Shown here: positions 46,121 to 56,317 of the stretch, piece by piece | Layout: every line of letters starts with the position of its first letter | How positions within the stretch are numbered: the first letter of the stretch is position 1 | Source: Shewanella sediminis HAW-EB3 | GTDB taxonomy: Bacteria > Pseudomonadota > Gammaproteobacteria > Enterobacterales > Shewanellaceae | Assembly (NCBI RefSeq): GCF_000018025.1 | Contig: NC_009831.1 | Location: forward strand, 124,001 to 188,000 | Direction: 5' to 3' | DNA length: 64,000 nt | The notes under the pieces: model-generated | The model's input: the letters and a program-made list of their open reading frames with translations, nothing else | Database searches by the model: none | What the model was told of the DNA's origin: nothing | Position numbers and translations under genes: made by a program

Positions 46121-46160
46121 AACTTAAAACTTAAAACTTAAAACTTAAAAGTTAAAAGCT
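46121..46160. repeat. Short tandem repeat (ACTTAAAA)n at the torF stop codon
   Basis: Four near-perfect 8-base ACTTAAAA units end in a variant AGTTAAAA that contains the torF stop codon. Units of this size are prone to slippage; a change could shift the stop or the downstream mRNA. Confidence 0.75.
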
Positions 46161-46910
46161 CTTGTTGATGCCGATAACTACCCGGTCATCAAAAATTTCT
46201 GTCTGTGTACCGTAGACCTTGTGGGTCTCATCGACGGTACTGCCATGATATCTGAGGTCAAAGTTCAGGCCGTAAAATGCCTTGCTGACACCTAAGTTCC
46301 AGTGCCCCCATCCTTCCGCATTGTCTCCATCAAGATCTTGATAACCGACGGAACCCGATACTTTCAGTCCGTTTTTGAATGCATAGCTTGGGTGAATTGA
46401 GTAGTTAACGCCTTGCCAGCCATCGACACCAAACCAGTCGTCGATCGTGGGAGTCACTTCGAGTTGAATATTGGCCTGACCGAACTGCTTACCGACCTTC
46501 ATCCAGAGTTCGGTGTAGTTAGAGTATGAGGCACCCGGATAAAGATATGAAAACACCATGACATCATAAGTGATACCGCTGTCGCCAAACTCACCGGCTT
46601 TACCGATATAAGGCGCGGTAACTATCTCAAGGTTGGGATCGGCAAATTTGATATTTGACGCAAAAACGCCGCCATACCAACCATCATCATTGCCCCAACC
46701 AAGTGTACCTTGAACTACAGGAACATCACCATCCATGGTTTCTGACTCGCCACGGAACACATAATCGGAAGCAAAGGTCAGGTTTCCACTGATTGTTCCA
46801 CCGAGAACTTCACCTTCATTTTCGGCTTGTGCAAATGAAGCTGCGGAGAGTAGTAGCCCGCCTAAAAGTATCTTGTGCTGTAGTTTCATCTGGATAGTCA
46901 TGGTTCTCAT
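46152..46910 (-). CDS. torF: TorF-family putative outer membrane porin
   Basis: The 252-residue protein has a signal peptide (KILLGGLLLSAASFAQA before ENEG) and the conserved-hypothetical TIGR02001/Gcw_chp pattern: GTISGNLTFASDYVFRGESETMDGDVPVVQGTLGW, then periodic aromatic barrel strands ending in VVIGINKSF. In Shewanella oneidensis a protein of this family, TorF, belongs to the TorR (TMAO response) regulon, as I recall. The TorR-type direct repeat 91 bases upstream (47001-47016) supports the same identity here. The start may be ATG 46910, 46901 or 46889. A terminator lies past the stop. Confidence 0.85.
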   Translation of the reverse strand: MRTMTIQMKLQHKILLGGLLLSAASFAQAENEGEVLGGTISGNLTFASDYVFRGESETMDGDVPVVQGTLGWGNDDGWYGGVFASNIKFADPNLEIVTAPYIGKAGEFGDSGITYDVMVFSYLYPGASYSNYTELWMKVGKQFGQANIQLEVTPTIDDWFGVDGWQGVNYSIHPSYAFKNGLKVSGSVGYQDLDGDNAEGWGHWNLGVSKAFYGLNFDLRYHGSTVDETHKVYGTQTEIFDDRVVIGINKSF

Positions 46911-47000
46911 CTCATATTGAATTATTTGTTAACACAGTTGTTACTATAGGGTTAACTTATGAATGGCGATGGGGTATGGCGTGAATCAATAACGTCATAA

Positions 47001-47016
47001 TATGAACAATTATGAA
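47001..47016 (-). promoter_or_regulatory. TorR-type direct repeat upstream of torF
   Basis: On the torF strand the sequence reads TTCATA-ATTG-TTCATA, two identical hexamers 4 bases apart, and the second sits in TTGTTCATAT, a 9/10 match to the E. coli tor decamer CTGTTCATAT. TorR binds such repeats to induce genes in response to TMAO. Confidence 0.78.
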
Positions 47017-47345
47017 TGAGCGGATCATCGGCTGGCTTGGGGTTAAGCTGTGAATGTATTGGGAAGTTTGAGGCTGGCTCGGCAATTGTAAGAAAACAAG
47101 CAGGCAACAAGGATGGGGTAAGGATATTGAATTTAACTTACCTTTAACATAACGCGCTGATTAATGGTAAATATTTGCATTCGTTTACAAAATTATAGCC
47201 CTGTACTCCTTGTTGAGATGGGCCAGTTATGAGATAAAGACAGGTTCAAATCTTACACAAAAATTATGCTGTCAATAAATGAAGCCGCAGAATTTCCTGC
47301 TGCTACGATTGTTATGTTTGATAGGTAGCTTTATTAGGAGTTCTC

Positions 47346-48503
47346 ATGCGGCAAATAGTGAAAATTGCCTCTGTTTTAAGTGTGGCGTTATGGATAACAG
47401 CTTGTGGACAAAAACCTGAACAAGGGCCACAGGAACGTGGGCCTATGGAAGTAGGTGTTATAAAAGTAGAGGCGCAGCCTCAATCAATTTTGGTTGAGTT
47501 GCCTGGTCGTAGTAAAGCTTATTTGGAAGCGGAAGTTCGTCCTCAAGTCAGCGGTATCATTATGACTCGCGGCTTTGTAGAAGGGAGAGATGTTGAAAAA
47601 GGTCAATCCTTATATCAGATCGATTCATCGACATACACTGCAGCACTGATCAGTGCTAAAGCGGATCTTCAAAGCGCAAAAGCCAACTTAGTCTCCGCGA
47701 AAGCAAAAGCATTACGTTTTGAAAAATTGGTCAAGCTTAACTCTATAAGCGAGCAAGACTATGATGAAGCCGATGCCGCTTACAAAGCAGCATTAGCAAG
47801 AGTTACAGTTGCTGAAGCGGCGATCAATACTGCAAAGATTAATCTTGAGTACACCGAAGTTCGTGCACCTATTGCCGGGCGTGTGGGCAAGTCTTCAGTG
47901 ACAGCCGGTGCACTAGTTACTGCAAATCAAACTCAAACATTAGCGACCATTCAGCAACTCGATCCCATTAATATCGAGATTGCGCAATCGAGTGCGCAAA
48001 TGTTACGTCTGAAATCTAAGTTAAAACAGGGCCAACTCAAGGCGGCTGATAACGCGGGTGTGCAGCTCATTTTGGAAGACGGTACAACATACAAGCACGA
48101 TGGTGTGTTGCAGTTCGCTGAAGTGAGTGTGAATGAGGACACGGGTTCCGTTATTTTGCGGGCTGAGTTTCCTAACCCTGATGGCGTGTTAATGCCTGGC
48201 ATGTATGTGCGTGCAGTGCTCAATACCGGTACCGATCCAGAAGCGATTTTAGTACCCCAAAGAGCTATCACGCGTAATACCAAAGGTGAAGCCGTTGCCA
48301 TGATTATCGATGCTGAAGGTAAGGTGGCTGCGCGAGTCGTCACGACCGCTGAAGTGATCGATCACCAGTGGCGTATTACTGATGGTTTAACTGTAGGTGA
48401 TCAACTGATTGTTGAAGGTCTGCAAAAAATTCGCCCTGGCGCCGCCGTAAAAGCTGGACCGTTAGTGGCGGATAAGAAATCACAAGCACAACAACAGAAG
48501 TAG
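47346..48503 (+). CDS. RND efflux periplasmic adaptor (AcrA/MexA type)
   Basis: The 385-residue protein has a lipobox near residue 20 (LWITACGQ), so it is lipid-anchored in the periplasm. It shows the membrane-fusion pattern: VSGIIMTRGFVEGRDVEKGQSLYQIDSS (half lipoyl motif), a long coiled-coil hairpin, LEYTEVRAPIAGRVGKSSVTAGALV and a beta-barrel with RAEFPNPDGVLMPGMYVRAVL. It joins the RND pump encoded 9 bases downstream to an outer membrane channel not encoded here. TAGGAG precedes the ATG. Confidence 0.95.
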   Translation: MRQIVKIASVLSVALWITACGQKPEQGPQERGPMEVGVIKVEAQPQSILVELPGRSKAYLEAEVRPQVSGIIMTRGFVEGRDVEKGQSLYQIDSSTYTAALISAKADLQSAKANLVSAKAKALRFEKLVKLNSISEQDYDEADAAYKAALARVTVAEAAINTAKINLEYTEVRAPIAGRVGKSSVTAGALVTANQTQTLATIQQLDPINIEIAQSSAQMLRLKSKLKQGQLKAADNAGVQLILEDGTTYKHDGVLQFAEVSVNEDTGSVILRAEFPNPDGVLMPGMYVRAVLNTGTDPEAILVPQRAITRNTKGEAVAMIIDAEGKVAARVVTTAEVIDHQWRITDGLTVGDQLIVEGLQKIRPGAAVKAGPLVADKKSQAQQQK

Positions 48504-48512
48504 GGTAGAACT

Positions 48513-51500
48513 ATGGCACGTTTCTTTATCGATCGCCCTATCTTCGCCTGGGTGATCGCCATTATTGTGATGCTGGCTGGGGTGTTATCTATCCTGGGTC
48601 TACCAGTGTCGCAATATCCGAGTATCGCACCGCCATCGGTTGAGATTAGGGCTGTGTATCCGGGAGCATCGGCTAAAACGATGGAAGATTCGGTAACTCA
48701 GGTTATCGAGCAGCGAATGACAGGGATTGACCACCTTCGCTACATCTCATCAACCAGTGATAGTTTCGGTAACGCGACCATCACTTTAACCTTTAATGCC
48801 GAGGCCGATCCGGATATTGCTCAGGTACAGGTGCAAAACAAGCTTCAGCTTGCAATGCCACTGCTTCCGCAAGAAGTTCAGGCTCAGGGTGTTAACGTCG
48901 CTAAGTCGAGTGCTGGCTTCCTGATGGTTGTGGGCTTCGTATCTCAGGATGGCTCACTGGATAAGAATGATATCGCTGACTATGTGGGCTCTAACGTTCA
49001 AGACCCGATGAGTCGTGTACCTGGTGTGGGGACGATTCAGTTGTTCGGTGCCCAGTATGCGATGCGTATCTGGCTCGACCCACTGAAACTGACTCAATAC
49101 AACTTGACCAGTCAAGATATTATCGCTTCTATCAGGGAGCAAAATGCGCAGGTTTCTGCTGGACAACTAGGTGGGGCGCCGTCGGTTTCCGGCCAGCAGC
49201 TGAACGCAACGGTATCGGCACAGAGTCGTCTGCAGACGGCCGAACAGTTTAAGAAGATCATCATCAAGGCTGATTCGACCGGTGCCAAAGTGTTCCTCGA
49301 AGATGTTGCGCGTGTCGAGTTAGGTGCTGAGAACTATGATGTAGAGTCTTACTATAATGGTAAGCCTGCTGCGGGCATCGGTATTCAGTTGGCGACAGGT
49401 GCTAACGCACTTGCTACGGCCGAAGGGGTTCGCGCCAAGATTGCCGAATTGCAGCCATTCTTCCCGCAAGGGTTAGAGGTGGTTTATCCCTACGATACGA
49501 CGCCATTTGTTGAGAAATCGATCGAAGGGGTTGTGCATACCCTGCTCGAAGCTGTGGTCTTGGTTTTCTTGATCATGTATCTGTTCCTGCAGAACTTCCG
49601 CGCAACGCTTATTCCAACGATTGCGGTGCCGGTTGTACTCTTAGGTACGTTTGCGATCTTGTCGGCTGCCGGCTTCTCGATTAATACCTTAACCATGTTT
49701 GCCATGGTACTGGCCATTGGCCTGTTGGTCGATGATGCCATCGTTGTCGTAGAGAACGTCGAGCGAGTGATGTCCGAAGAGGGACTCAGTCCCATCGAGG
49801 CCACAAAGAAATCGATGGATCAGATCACCGGGGCTCTTGTGGGTATCGGCCTGACGCTTTCAGCGGTATTCGTCCCTATGGCATTTATGTCGGGGTCGAC
49901 AGGTGTGATCTACAGGCAGTTTTCGATAACGATTGTGTCGGCGATGGCGCTATCTGTGATGGTTGCGATCATCCTGACTCCAGCCTTGTGTGCCACCATG
50001 CTCAAGCCCATTGCTAAGGGGCACCACGCGGTAGATACCGGCTTCTTCGGTTGGTTTAACCGTAAGTTTGATGCATTGACCTCACGTTATGAGGCAAGTG
50101 TTGCTGCCATGATCAAGCGTGCAGGTCGCACCATGATGGTTTATCTGGCTATTACGGTCGCAGTGGGTTGGATCTTCATGCGTATGCCAACTGCCTTCCT
50201 GCCCGATGAAGATCAGGGGATCTTGTTTACTCAGGCTATCTTGCCGGTGAACTCGACTCAGGAAGAGACGAAGAAAGTCCTGTCAGATGTGTCGGACTTC
50301 TACCTGGAACAGGAAGGCGATAACGTTAAATCAGTATTTAGCGTATCGGGCTTTAGTTTCGCCGGTAACGGTCAAAACATGGGTATTGCCTTCGTAGGCT
50401 TGAAAGATTGGTCCGAGCGAACCGATCCAGGCCAAGATGTACAATCGGTCGCTGGGCGTGCCATGGGCATGTTTATGCAGATGAAAGAAGCCTTCGTGTT
50501 TGCCTTTGTACCGCCGGCGGTTATCGAACTGGGCACCGCTAACGGTTTTGATTTCTATCTGCAGGACAGGAACGGCCAAGGACACGATAAACTGGTCGAA
50601 GCACGAAATATGTTGTTAGGCATGGCTGCACAAAACCCTAACCTTGTGGGCGTACGTCCAAATGGTCAGGAAGATGCGCCCATGTATCAGATCCATATCG
50701 ATCACGGCAAACTCAGAGCCTTGAGTGTCGATATCGATGCGGTGAACAGCGTGCTGGGTACGGCTTGGGGCGGTAATTACGTCAACGACTTTATCGACCG
50801 TGGTCGAGTGAAGAAGGTCTACGTCCAAGGAGAGGCGGATTACCGCATGCAGCCTGAAGATATCGACTCCTGGTATGTTCGAAACACTAAGGGAGATATG
50901 GTGCCATTCTCTGCCTTTGCTACAGGCTCGTGGGAATATGGTTCACCGCGTCTGGAGCGTTTCAACGGACTACCCGCGATGAATATCCAAGGTGGCGTAG
51001 CGCCAGGTTTCAGTACCGGTGAAGCGATGAACATCATCGAAGATATGGTTAAGCAGTTGCCACCTGGATTTGGTGTCGAGTGGAACGGTCTCTCATATGA
51101 GGAGCGTCTATCCGGTAATCAGGCGCCAATGCTATATGCACTGTCTATTGTGGTGGTATTCCTGGTACTGGCAGCGCTGTATGAGAGTTGGTCTGTACCA
51201 TTCTCGGTTATTTTAGTTGTGCCGTTGGGTATTATCGGTGCGTTGATTGCGATGAATGGTCGTGGTCTACCTAACGACGTATTCTTCCAGGTAGGTCTAT
51301 TGACTACGGTAGGTCTCGCGACGAAGAACGCCATCTTGATTGTAGAGTTCGCCAAAGAATACTACGAGAAAGGTGCGGGATTGGTTGAAGCAACGCTGCA
51401 CGCAGTCCGCGTTCGTTTGCGTCCAATCTTGATGACATCGCTTGCATTTGGTCTTGGTGTTGTACCGCTAGCGATTAGTAGCGGTGTAGGTTCAGGAAGT

Positions 51501-51665
51501 CAAAATGCTATCGGTACTGCGGTATTGGGCGGCATGATGAGCTCGACCTTTATGGGGATCTTCTTTATCCCAATCTTCTTCGTGATTGTTGAACGTATCT
51601 TCAGCAAACGTGAGAAGAAAGGGGCAAAGCTCGAGACTAAGGCGGAAACACCAGCAGCAGAATAG
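48513..51665 (+). CDS. RND multidrug efflux pump (AcrB/MexB type)
   Basis: The 1050-residue inner membrane pump begins [27 protein letters not shown] and has the HAE1 pattern of 12 membrane segments and two big periplasmic loops. TM4 carries the proton-relay Asp pair in [37 protein letters not shown] and [30 protein letters not shown] complete the family marks. It exports hydrophobic drugs, dyes or bile salts with a proton gradient. A terminator follows. No TetR-type regulator lies next to the pair; torF is divergent. Confidence 0.97.
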   Translation: MARFFIDRPIFAWVIAIIVMLAGVLSILGLPVSQYPSIAPPSVEIRAVYPGASAKTMEDSVTQVIEQRMTGIDHLRYISSTSDSFGNATITLTFNAEADPDIAQVQVQNKLQLAMPLLPQEVQAQGVNVAKSSAGFLMVVGFVSQDGSLDKNDIADYVGSNVQDPMSRVPGVGTIQLFGAQYAMRIWLDPLKLTQYNLTSQDIIASIREQNAQVSAGQLGGAPSVSGQQLNATVSAQSRLQTAEQFKKIIIKADSTGAKVFLEDVARVELGAENYDVESYYNGKPAAGIGIQLATGANALATAEGVRAKIAELQPFFPQGLEVVYPYDTTPFVEKSIEGVVHTLLEAVVLVFLIMYLFLQNFRATLIPTIAVPVVLLGTFAILSAAGFSINTLTMFAMVLAIGLLVDDAIVVVENVERVMSEEGLSPIEATKKSMDQITGALVGIGLTLSAVFVPMAFMSGSTGVIYRQFSITIVSAMALSVMVAIILTPALCATMLKPIAKGHHAVDTGFFGWFNRKFDALTSRYEASVAAMIKRAGRTMMVYLAITVAVGWIFMRMPTAFLPDEDQGILFTQAILPVNSTQEETKKVLSDVSDFYLEQEGDNVKSVFSVSGFSFAGNGQNMGIAFVGLKDWSERTDPGQDVQSVAGRAMGMFMQMKEAFVFAFVPPAVIELGTANGFDFYLQDRNGQGHDKLVEARNMLLGMAAQNPNLVGVRPNGQEDAPMYQIHIDHGKLRALSVDIDAVNSVLGTAWGGNYVNDFIDRGRVKKVYVQGEADYRMQPEDIDSWYVRNTKGDMVPFSAFATGSWEYGSPRLERFNGLPAMNIQGGVAPGFSTGEAMNIIEDMVKQLPPGFGVEWNGLSYEERLSGNQAPMLYALSIVVVFLVLAALYESWSVPFSVILVVPLGIIGALIAMNGRGLPNDVFFQVGLLTTVGLATKNAILIVEFAKEYYEKGAGLVEATLHAVRVRLRPILMTSLAFGLGVVPLAISSGVGSGSQNAIGTAVLGGMMSSTFMGIFFIPIFFVIVERIFSKREKKGAKLETKAETPAAE

Positions 51666-51690
51666 CACTCGCGTGTTTTCTTAAATTTTC

Positions 51691-51716
51691 AAAGCCCGGC
51701 GATTGCCGGGCTTTTT
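51691..51716 (+). terminator. Terminator after RND pump genes
   Basis: AAAGCCCGGC/GCCGGGCTTT forms a 10-bp stem with loop GATT, followed by T residues. It ends the efflux operon. Confidence 0.93.
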
Positions 51717-51801
51717 GTTAGGCTTTTTTTAAGGTCTCCTGAAGACTATTTATTTCACCTCCGACATGCATTCTTCGATTAATACCGATTGGTATAGGGT
51801 G

Positions 51802-52479
51802 TTAACTTAATGGCTTATCAGCAGAAAAAACTATCAAAGATTTTTCTGTTAACCACATCGGATATTTAGACATTACTTTACTGAACATCCGGCTTTGTAA
51901 GTAATCGTTGAGCCATTTTCTAATATTGGGATAGGGTGACTGTAAGTACCACTGACGCTCAACTCGGGCCAACTGTCGAATAAATGGCAATATCGCTAAA
52001 TCCGCTAAGCTTGGGCTATCTGACATCAAATATGTGTGTTGAGATAGCTTCAGCTCCAACATTTTCAAATATTGCTCACAAGCTAACCTATGTTCCAATA
52101 CACTTTCGTCATGATAACGTTTTGCGCTGCGATACTTCTCAAGCCGTAACTTAAACTCGGTATCAAAAAGGTCGACTAAACTAAGCATTTCGGCTCGTGT
52201 ATTCGGACTGTCGCTCATTAAGTAGTTGTTAGGGTCACTTTGGCCAAAAGCCCACATCATTATCTCTAAGCTCTGCTCCAGCACCTTGTCATTTTGCAGC
52301 ACTAAAACCGGAACAGTACCTTTGGGTGAGACCTGGAGCATATGAGCAGGCTTATCACTTAATACTATATCGCGCAGCTGCACAGCTTGGCCTGAAACAT
52401 AAATAGCCATTCTAGCGCGTATGGCGTAGGGACAATTTCGCAAAGAGTAAAGCACAGGTAGAGCTGAGGGCTTGTTCAT
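51802..52479 (-). CDS. Glutathione S-transferase family protein
   Basis: The 225-residue protein has a GST N terminus with Cys in the catalytic position (LYSLRNCPYAIRARMAI), then SPKGTVPVLVLQNDKVLEQSLEIM with the cis-Pro and the glutathione-binding ES pattern, and an all-helical C-terminal domain (SLADLAILPFIRQLARVE). The Cys makes it omega/glutaredoxin-2-like, so it may reduce mixed disulfides rather than conjugate. It stands alone, converging on the RND operon's terminator. Confidence 0.9.
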   Translation of the reverse strand: MNKPSALPVLYSLRNCPYAIRARMAIYVSGQAVQLRDIVLSDKPAHMLQVSPKGTVPVLVLQNDKVLEQSLEIMMWAFGQSDPNNYLMSDSPNTRAEMLSLVDLFDTEFKLRLEKYRSAKRYHDESVLEHRLACEQYLKMLELKLSQHTYLMSDSPSLADLAILPFIRQLARVERQWYLQSPYPNIRKWLNDYLQSRMFSKVMSKYPMWLTEKSLIVFSADKPLS

Positions 52480-52705
52480 AGCGATAACATTAACTCCATT
52501 TTACTCTCGAAATATATCTTATATATAGCAGGCCAACTAAGCTGAGCTTAATCGTAAGTGAGTAGATGGCCAGCTTAGGCTAACTTGTGTTTCAGCCGTG
52601 ATAACCTTAGAGTGACTTTATCATCTGCAATAACGCTTAAATCATTAATTTATGGTGGTTTACTCGTTTTTATTGCACCATTTTTTTAGTGTTAAAGAGG
52701 ATTTT

Positions 52706-53554
52706 GTGGATAAACTTAACATTGCCGTTGATTTTTTACTAACGCATAAGTTGTTATTGACCGTTTTGGTGATTGTCTTCATTTCACTGGTTAAACGTTT
52801 CATCATCTCGAAAATTCGTGGTGATATTCCGTTTTTGACTGAGGTGCAGCGCAAGTGGATGTCGCGCACTAAAAACGGCACGTTTATCTTAATCATGGTC
52901 ATCTTATTTATGCTTTGGCAGACGGAGATAAATAAATTTGCATTGTCAGTGACCGCCATTGCTATCGCAATTGTGGTGGCATCAAAAGAGATTATATTGT
53001 GTTTTACAGGCTCGATTCAGCGTGCGAGTTCACGCTCATTTGTTATTGGTGATTGGATTGAGGTGGGTCAATTATGTGGTGAGGTCATTGAGCATAATTT
53101 AATGGCGACAGTGATACAGGAAATAGACCTACATCACGGGCAATACCATTACACAGGTAAAACGGCGACACTACCTAACAGCATGTTCTTTACCTATGCG
53201 GTCAAGAATCTTAATTTTATGAAGCGCTATGTCTACCATAACTTTCATATAACCATTGTTGAGTTCGTTAACTTATATCCTCTCTTTCCTGAACTACGCG
53301 AACAAATTGAAGCGCATTGTGAAGACTTCCATGAAGTGGCAACACGCTACAATAGTGTTATTGAAAAACATGCGGGTGTTGACCTACCAGGCTCAGAGCC
53401 ACATATCCATATCAATAGCGGCCCCAATGGCGAGCAAAATATTCATATTATGATTTTTTGCCCCACTGAGCGCGCAGCTCATCTGGAGCAACTCATTCGC
53501 GAAGATTTTATGATTGCTTACCATGAAGCTTTTGGTAAAGAAGCACTTCAGTAG
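52706..53554 (+). CDS. MscS-family mechanosensitive channel
   Basis: The protein has two N-terminal membrane segments, then a pore-like TM3 with Ala/Val/Ile (LSVTAIAIAIVVASKEIILCFTGSI) and the cytosolic beta domain FVIGDWIEVGQLCGEVIEHNLMAT, which is typical of MscS (GDxV/IEV..G.V). A GTG at 52706 with AAAGAGG five bases before it is a better start than an ATG at 52652. Such channels release solutes when membrane tension rises. The mature part is short, 282 residues, close to E. coli MscS. Confidence 0.85.
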   Translation: MDKLNIAVDFLLTHKLLLTVLVIVFISLVKRFIISKIRGDIPFLTEVQRKWMSRTKNGTFILIMVILFMLWQTEINKFALSVTAIAIAIVVASKEIILCFTGSIQRASSRSFVIGDWIEVGQLCGEVIEHNLMATVIQEIDLHHGQYHYTGKTATLPNSMFFTYAVKNLNFMKRYVYHNFHITIVEFVNLYPLFPELREQIEAHCEDFHEVATRYNSVIEKHAGVDLPGSEPHIHINSGPNGEQNIHIMIFCPTERAAHLEQLIREDFMIAYHEAFGKEALQ

Positions 53555-53595
53555 CTCTTAACACTCATTAAGATGTGATATTTAAAATATGTAAA

Positions 53596-53637
53596 GGCGC
53601 AGCACAGGGGAGCCCCAATTGCTGCGCCATATTTTTA
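53596..53637 (+). terminator. Hairpin terminator between mscS-like and abgT-like genes
   Basis: GGCGCAGCA (53596-53604) pairs with TGCTGCGCC (53620-53628) around a 15-base loop that contains its own GGGG/CCCC, followed by ATATTTTTA. It suits rightward termination and could also serve the convergent gene. Confidence 0.65.
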
Positions 53638-53646
53638 TCTCTTCAT

Positions 53647-55263
53647 TTACGGGGTGTAATAGGTCTCAGCCCCTGGCCCTACCGGCAGCCCCAACACAAA
53701 TACCCAGATGAAGAAGAAACAGGTCCAGCCGATGAAGAAGACGATGGAGTAAGGCAGCATGGTCGCGATCAGTGTGCCTATGCCGAGATTTTTCTTATAT
53801 TGAGAAGCGACCGCGAGTATTAATCCAAAATAGCTCATCATGGGGGTGATCAGGTTCGTGACCGAGTCGCCTATTCGATAAGCCGCCTGAATCGTCTCCG
53901 GTGCATAGCCTACCAACATCAACATAGGCACGAAGATGGGGGCGGTCACGGCCCACTGCGCAGAGGCGCTACCCAGCATCAGGTTGATGAAGCCACACAG
54001 CATGATAAACAGCACAAACACTAATGGACCCGTTAAGCCGATAGCGCTCAGGGCGTCGGCCCCGGAGACGGCTAACACTGCACCTAAGTTAGTCCACTTA
54101 AAGAAGGCGACGAACTGAGAAGCGAAGAATACCAGCACGATATACATGCCCATAGAACTCATACTGTGCGACATGGCGTCGATGACATCTTTATCTTTTT
54201 TCATGGTGCCCACGACCTTACCGTAGACCAAGCCCGGAATAGCGAAGCAGATAAAGATAAAGGCGACAATGCCTTTAAGGAAAGGGGAGCCTGCTACTAA
54301 GCCTGTCTCAGGATCTCTCAGTGGACCATTTTCAGGCACGACAGTCAGTGCGACCAGTGAAGACAGTATTAATACCGCGATCCCCGCAGCCTTTAGACCG
54401 CGTTTCTCATCACTGCTGACACCATCCATCTTTTGGCTGGCGAGATCGACTGCAGCTTCATCAGGATCATACTTCCCCAGTTTGGGTTCGACAATTTTCT
54501 CGGTGACGATAGCGCCCAGAATGGTGATAAGGAAGGTAGAGACGAACATGAAATACCAGTTCACCTCGGGTCCTACCATATACTCGGGATCGATCATCTG
54601 CGCTGCGGCTTCGGTGATCCCGGACAGAAGCGGATCCACCGTGCCCAATAACAGGTTGGCACTGTAGCCGCCCGATACCCCGGCAAAAGCGGCGGCAAGC
54701 CCCGCTAGGGGGTGACGACCGAGAGAGTGAAATATCATCGCCGCCATGGGCACAAGGACGACATAACCCAGCTCGGATGCGGTGTTAGAGACAATACCGG
54801 CAAATACAATCGTGAGGGTTACCAGACGTTTTGAAGCTCCGATGACCAGTAAGCGCATCGCTGCCGAGAGTAGGCCGGAACGTTCGGCTATGCCGACACC
54901 CAGCAGGGCAACCAGTACAGTGCCCAGTGGAGTGAATCCGGTGAAGTTAGTCACCAGGTTTGAGACTATCATCCTCAAACCTTCGCCATTCATTAGGCTC
55001 ACGACATGGATAAGGCCATCTTCACTTCGACCCGATGAGCCTATCGGACGGGGATCTACGACGGTTAATTCAAAATAGCCGGCGATGCCACTGATGGCGA
55101 TAACGGCCAGACAGAACATAGCGAAAAGGGATATCGGGTGGGGAAGTAAGTTTCCTAATCGTTCGACAATATTAAGAAAACGAACAAAAGCACCACTCTG
55201 CGGCCCTGATGCTCCCGGTGAATTGAGAGGCAGCTCTATGCCCTCTTCTTTATTTAAACCCAT
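53647..55263 (-). CDS. AbgT-family transporter
   Basis: The 538-residue membrane protein has the AbgT (p-aminobenzoyl-glutamate transporter) pattern: FLNIVERLGNLLPHPISLFAMFCL at the N terminus, IVSNTASELGYVVLVPMAAMIF, GVSGGYSANLLLGTVDPLL, and the C-terminal NLMLGSASAQWAVTAPIFVPMLMLVGY and DSVTNLITPMMSYFGLILA. Family members import folate breakdown products or export sulfonamide-type antimetabolites. It has no AbgA/AbgB amidase neighbours, so an exporter-like or other role is open. The 1 kb upstream carries no intact gene. Confidence 0.93.
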   Translation of the reverse strand: MGLNKEEGIELPLNSPGASGPQSGAFVRFLNIVERLGNLLPHPISLFAMFCLAVIAISGIAGYFELTVVDPRPIGSSGRSEDGLIHVVSLMNGEGLRMIVSNLVTNFTGFTPLGTVLVALLGVGIAERSGLLSAAMRLLVIGASKRLVTLTIVFAGIVSNTASELGYVVLVPMAAMIFHSLGRHPLAGLAAAFAGVSGGYSANLLLGTVDPLLSGITEAAAQMIDPEYMVGPEVNWYFMFVSTFLITILGAIVTEKIVEPKLGKYDPDEAAVDLASQKMDGVSSDEKRGLKAAGIAVLILSSLVALTVVPENGPLRDPETGLVAGSPFLKGIVAFIFICFAIPGLVYGKVVGTMKKDKDVIDAMSHSMSSMGMYIVLVFFASQFVAFFKWTNLGAVLAVSGADALSAIGLTGPLVFVLFIMLCGFINLMLGSASAQWAVTAPIFVPMLMLVGYAPETIQAAYRIGDSVTNLITPMMSYFGLILAVASQYKKNLGIGTLIATMLPYSIVFFIGWTCFFFIWVFVLGLPVGPGAETYYTP

Positions 55264-55506
55264 ACCCTTTCCTTCAATGTTTGGCCTCTGTGGACCTTTT
55301 AAATGCCAGCTTCGATTGCGGCTTTATACCAATCGGTATTATTGGTTTTCGGACTCGGAATTTCCGAGTAGACCAGCCATAGTGTCTTAGTTGGTTTAAC
55401 TGAATATTAAATTTGTAAAAGAATTGAGGTGTGACAAGACTCGAGCGAGGAGGGAATAGCGCGAGGGGAGGATTTAAACATTAACCGAGTTAGCCGAAAT
55501 TCAGGC

Positions 55507-55534
55507 AAAAAAATGACCCCATAAAAGTGGGGCC
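55507..55534 (-). terminator. Leftward terminator, left unit
   Basis: On the minus strand TGGCCCC pairs with GGGGTCA (one G-U pair) around a 14-base or smaller loop and is followed by a run of seven T. It ends a leftward RNA with no identified gene. Confidence 0.75.
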
Positions 55535-55675
55535 AAAAGGGATAGGGTTGCGCCAGCAATAACATCAAGTCAATCAGTTGGGGTTGGTTGTCATCATGTT
55601 TGCTTGTGACCAATATAGCTTATATTGACTGTATGAAAACTGAATGAGAATAGCGTGTTTTCATTGGGTTACAGG

Positions 55676-55703
55676 CAAAAAAATAGGCTCAAACTAGAGC
55701 CTA
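55676..55703 (-). terminator. Leftward terminator, right unit
   Basis: TAGGCTC (55684-55690) pairs with GAGCCTA (55697-55703). On the minus strand a seven-T run follows. It lies 14 bases after the stop of the broken small frame at 55718-55909. Confidence 0.85.
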
Positions 55704-55717
55704 AAAAGGATGTACAA

Positions 55718-55909
55718 CTATGACTTAATGAGATGATGTAACAAGACTTCATGAGACCTATTATGCCTGAGCTTGTCTGTATGGAAACTGAATGGTTTGC
55801 TGTAAATCTGAACATCAATGTCATTGTCGTTTGAGATGAATTCGATGGCGACATGCCGTTAAGCATGAATATAGGTGTTAAAAACCTGGTTATTGACTGC
55901 ATCTCGCAT
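55718..55909 (-). pseudogene. Small ORF broken by an in-frame TAA
   Basis: An ATG at 55909, preceded by AAGGGATG, begins a frame of 16 codons (MRDAVNNQVFNTYIHA), then TAA at 55861-55859, then 46 more open codons in the same frame (RHVAIEFISNDND...HHLIKS) to a TAG 14 bases before a terminator. The composition after the stop is protein-like. It is either a pseudogene with one nonsense change or a 16-residue leader peptide followed by chance. A degenerate second copy with the motif FSFHT lies at 55580-55660 on the same strand. No homologue is known to me. Confidence 0.5.
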
Positions 55910-56317
55910 AATACATCCCTTAGTGGTGATTTATTCAGGTTAACTTAATGAGAGTTCAGGAATATGCTTTACTATTTCTGAATGGGTGCTCATTTTTTAT
56001 CACTTCGCCGTTCGATGCTTTCTGATTGTTAAGTAAGGTTTTTTATCTTAAATTAAATTTATGATTTTATTTTAGTAGTGGTTTTTCTGATCCTCGCTGA
56101 TATTTATCGTTAGCATCTTGTTAGCGTATGTTTACTTTTGAATAAATGTCATAAAATGGCTGAACATTTTGAAAAAGCACAATTTGTACCCTTTATTCTT
56201 TGGCCGAGATGGCCGATAAATATCTGGAAATATTATAAAAAATAGGTGAGAGTAGAGAGTTATGGCTTTACCGATAAGCTGAGAATATCCAAATAAAAAT
56301 CAGAATAATAAGGACAT

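Larger units (their letters stand above)
55264..56317. other. 1 kb region without intact gene, two similar units
   Basis: Bases 55503-55660 and 55673-55800 share strings on the plus strand: CAGGCAAAAAAAT at the left and TGTATGRAAACTGAATG at the right. Each has a leftward terminator hairpin near its left end. They look like two diverged copies of one small leftward unit. The right copy contains a broken 63-codon frame. From 55950 to 56317 the sequence is AT-rich with no open gene and gives room for the lemA promoter. Confidence 0.5.

Noticed and set aside
55407..55613. 68-codon frame on the minus strand starting MVTSKHDDNQPQL
   Set aside because: It reads straight through the terminator at 55507-55534 and its tail is low-complexity; no ribosome site supports it.
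55669..55902. 77-codon frame on the minus strand starting MQSITRFL
   Set aside because: Rich in Ser/Leu/Phe, runs through the terminator at 55676-55703 and overlaps the more protein-like frame at 55718-55909.
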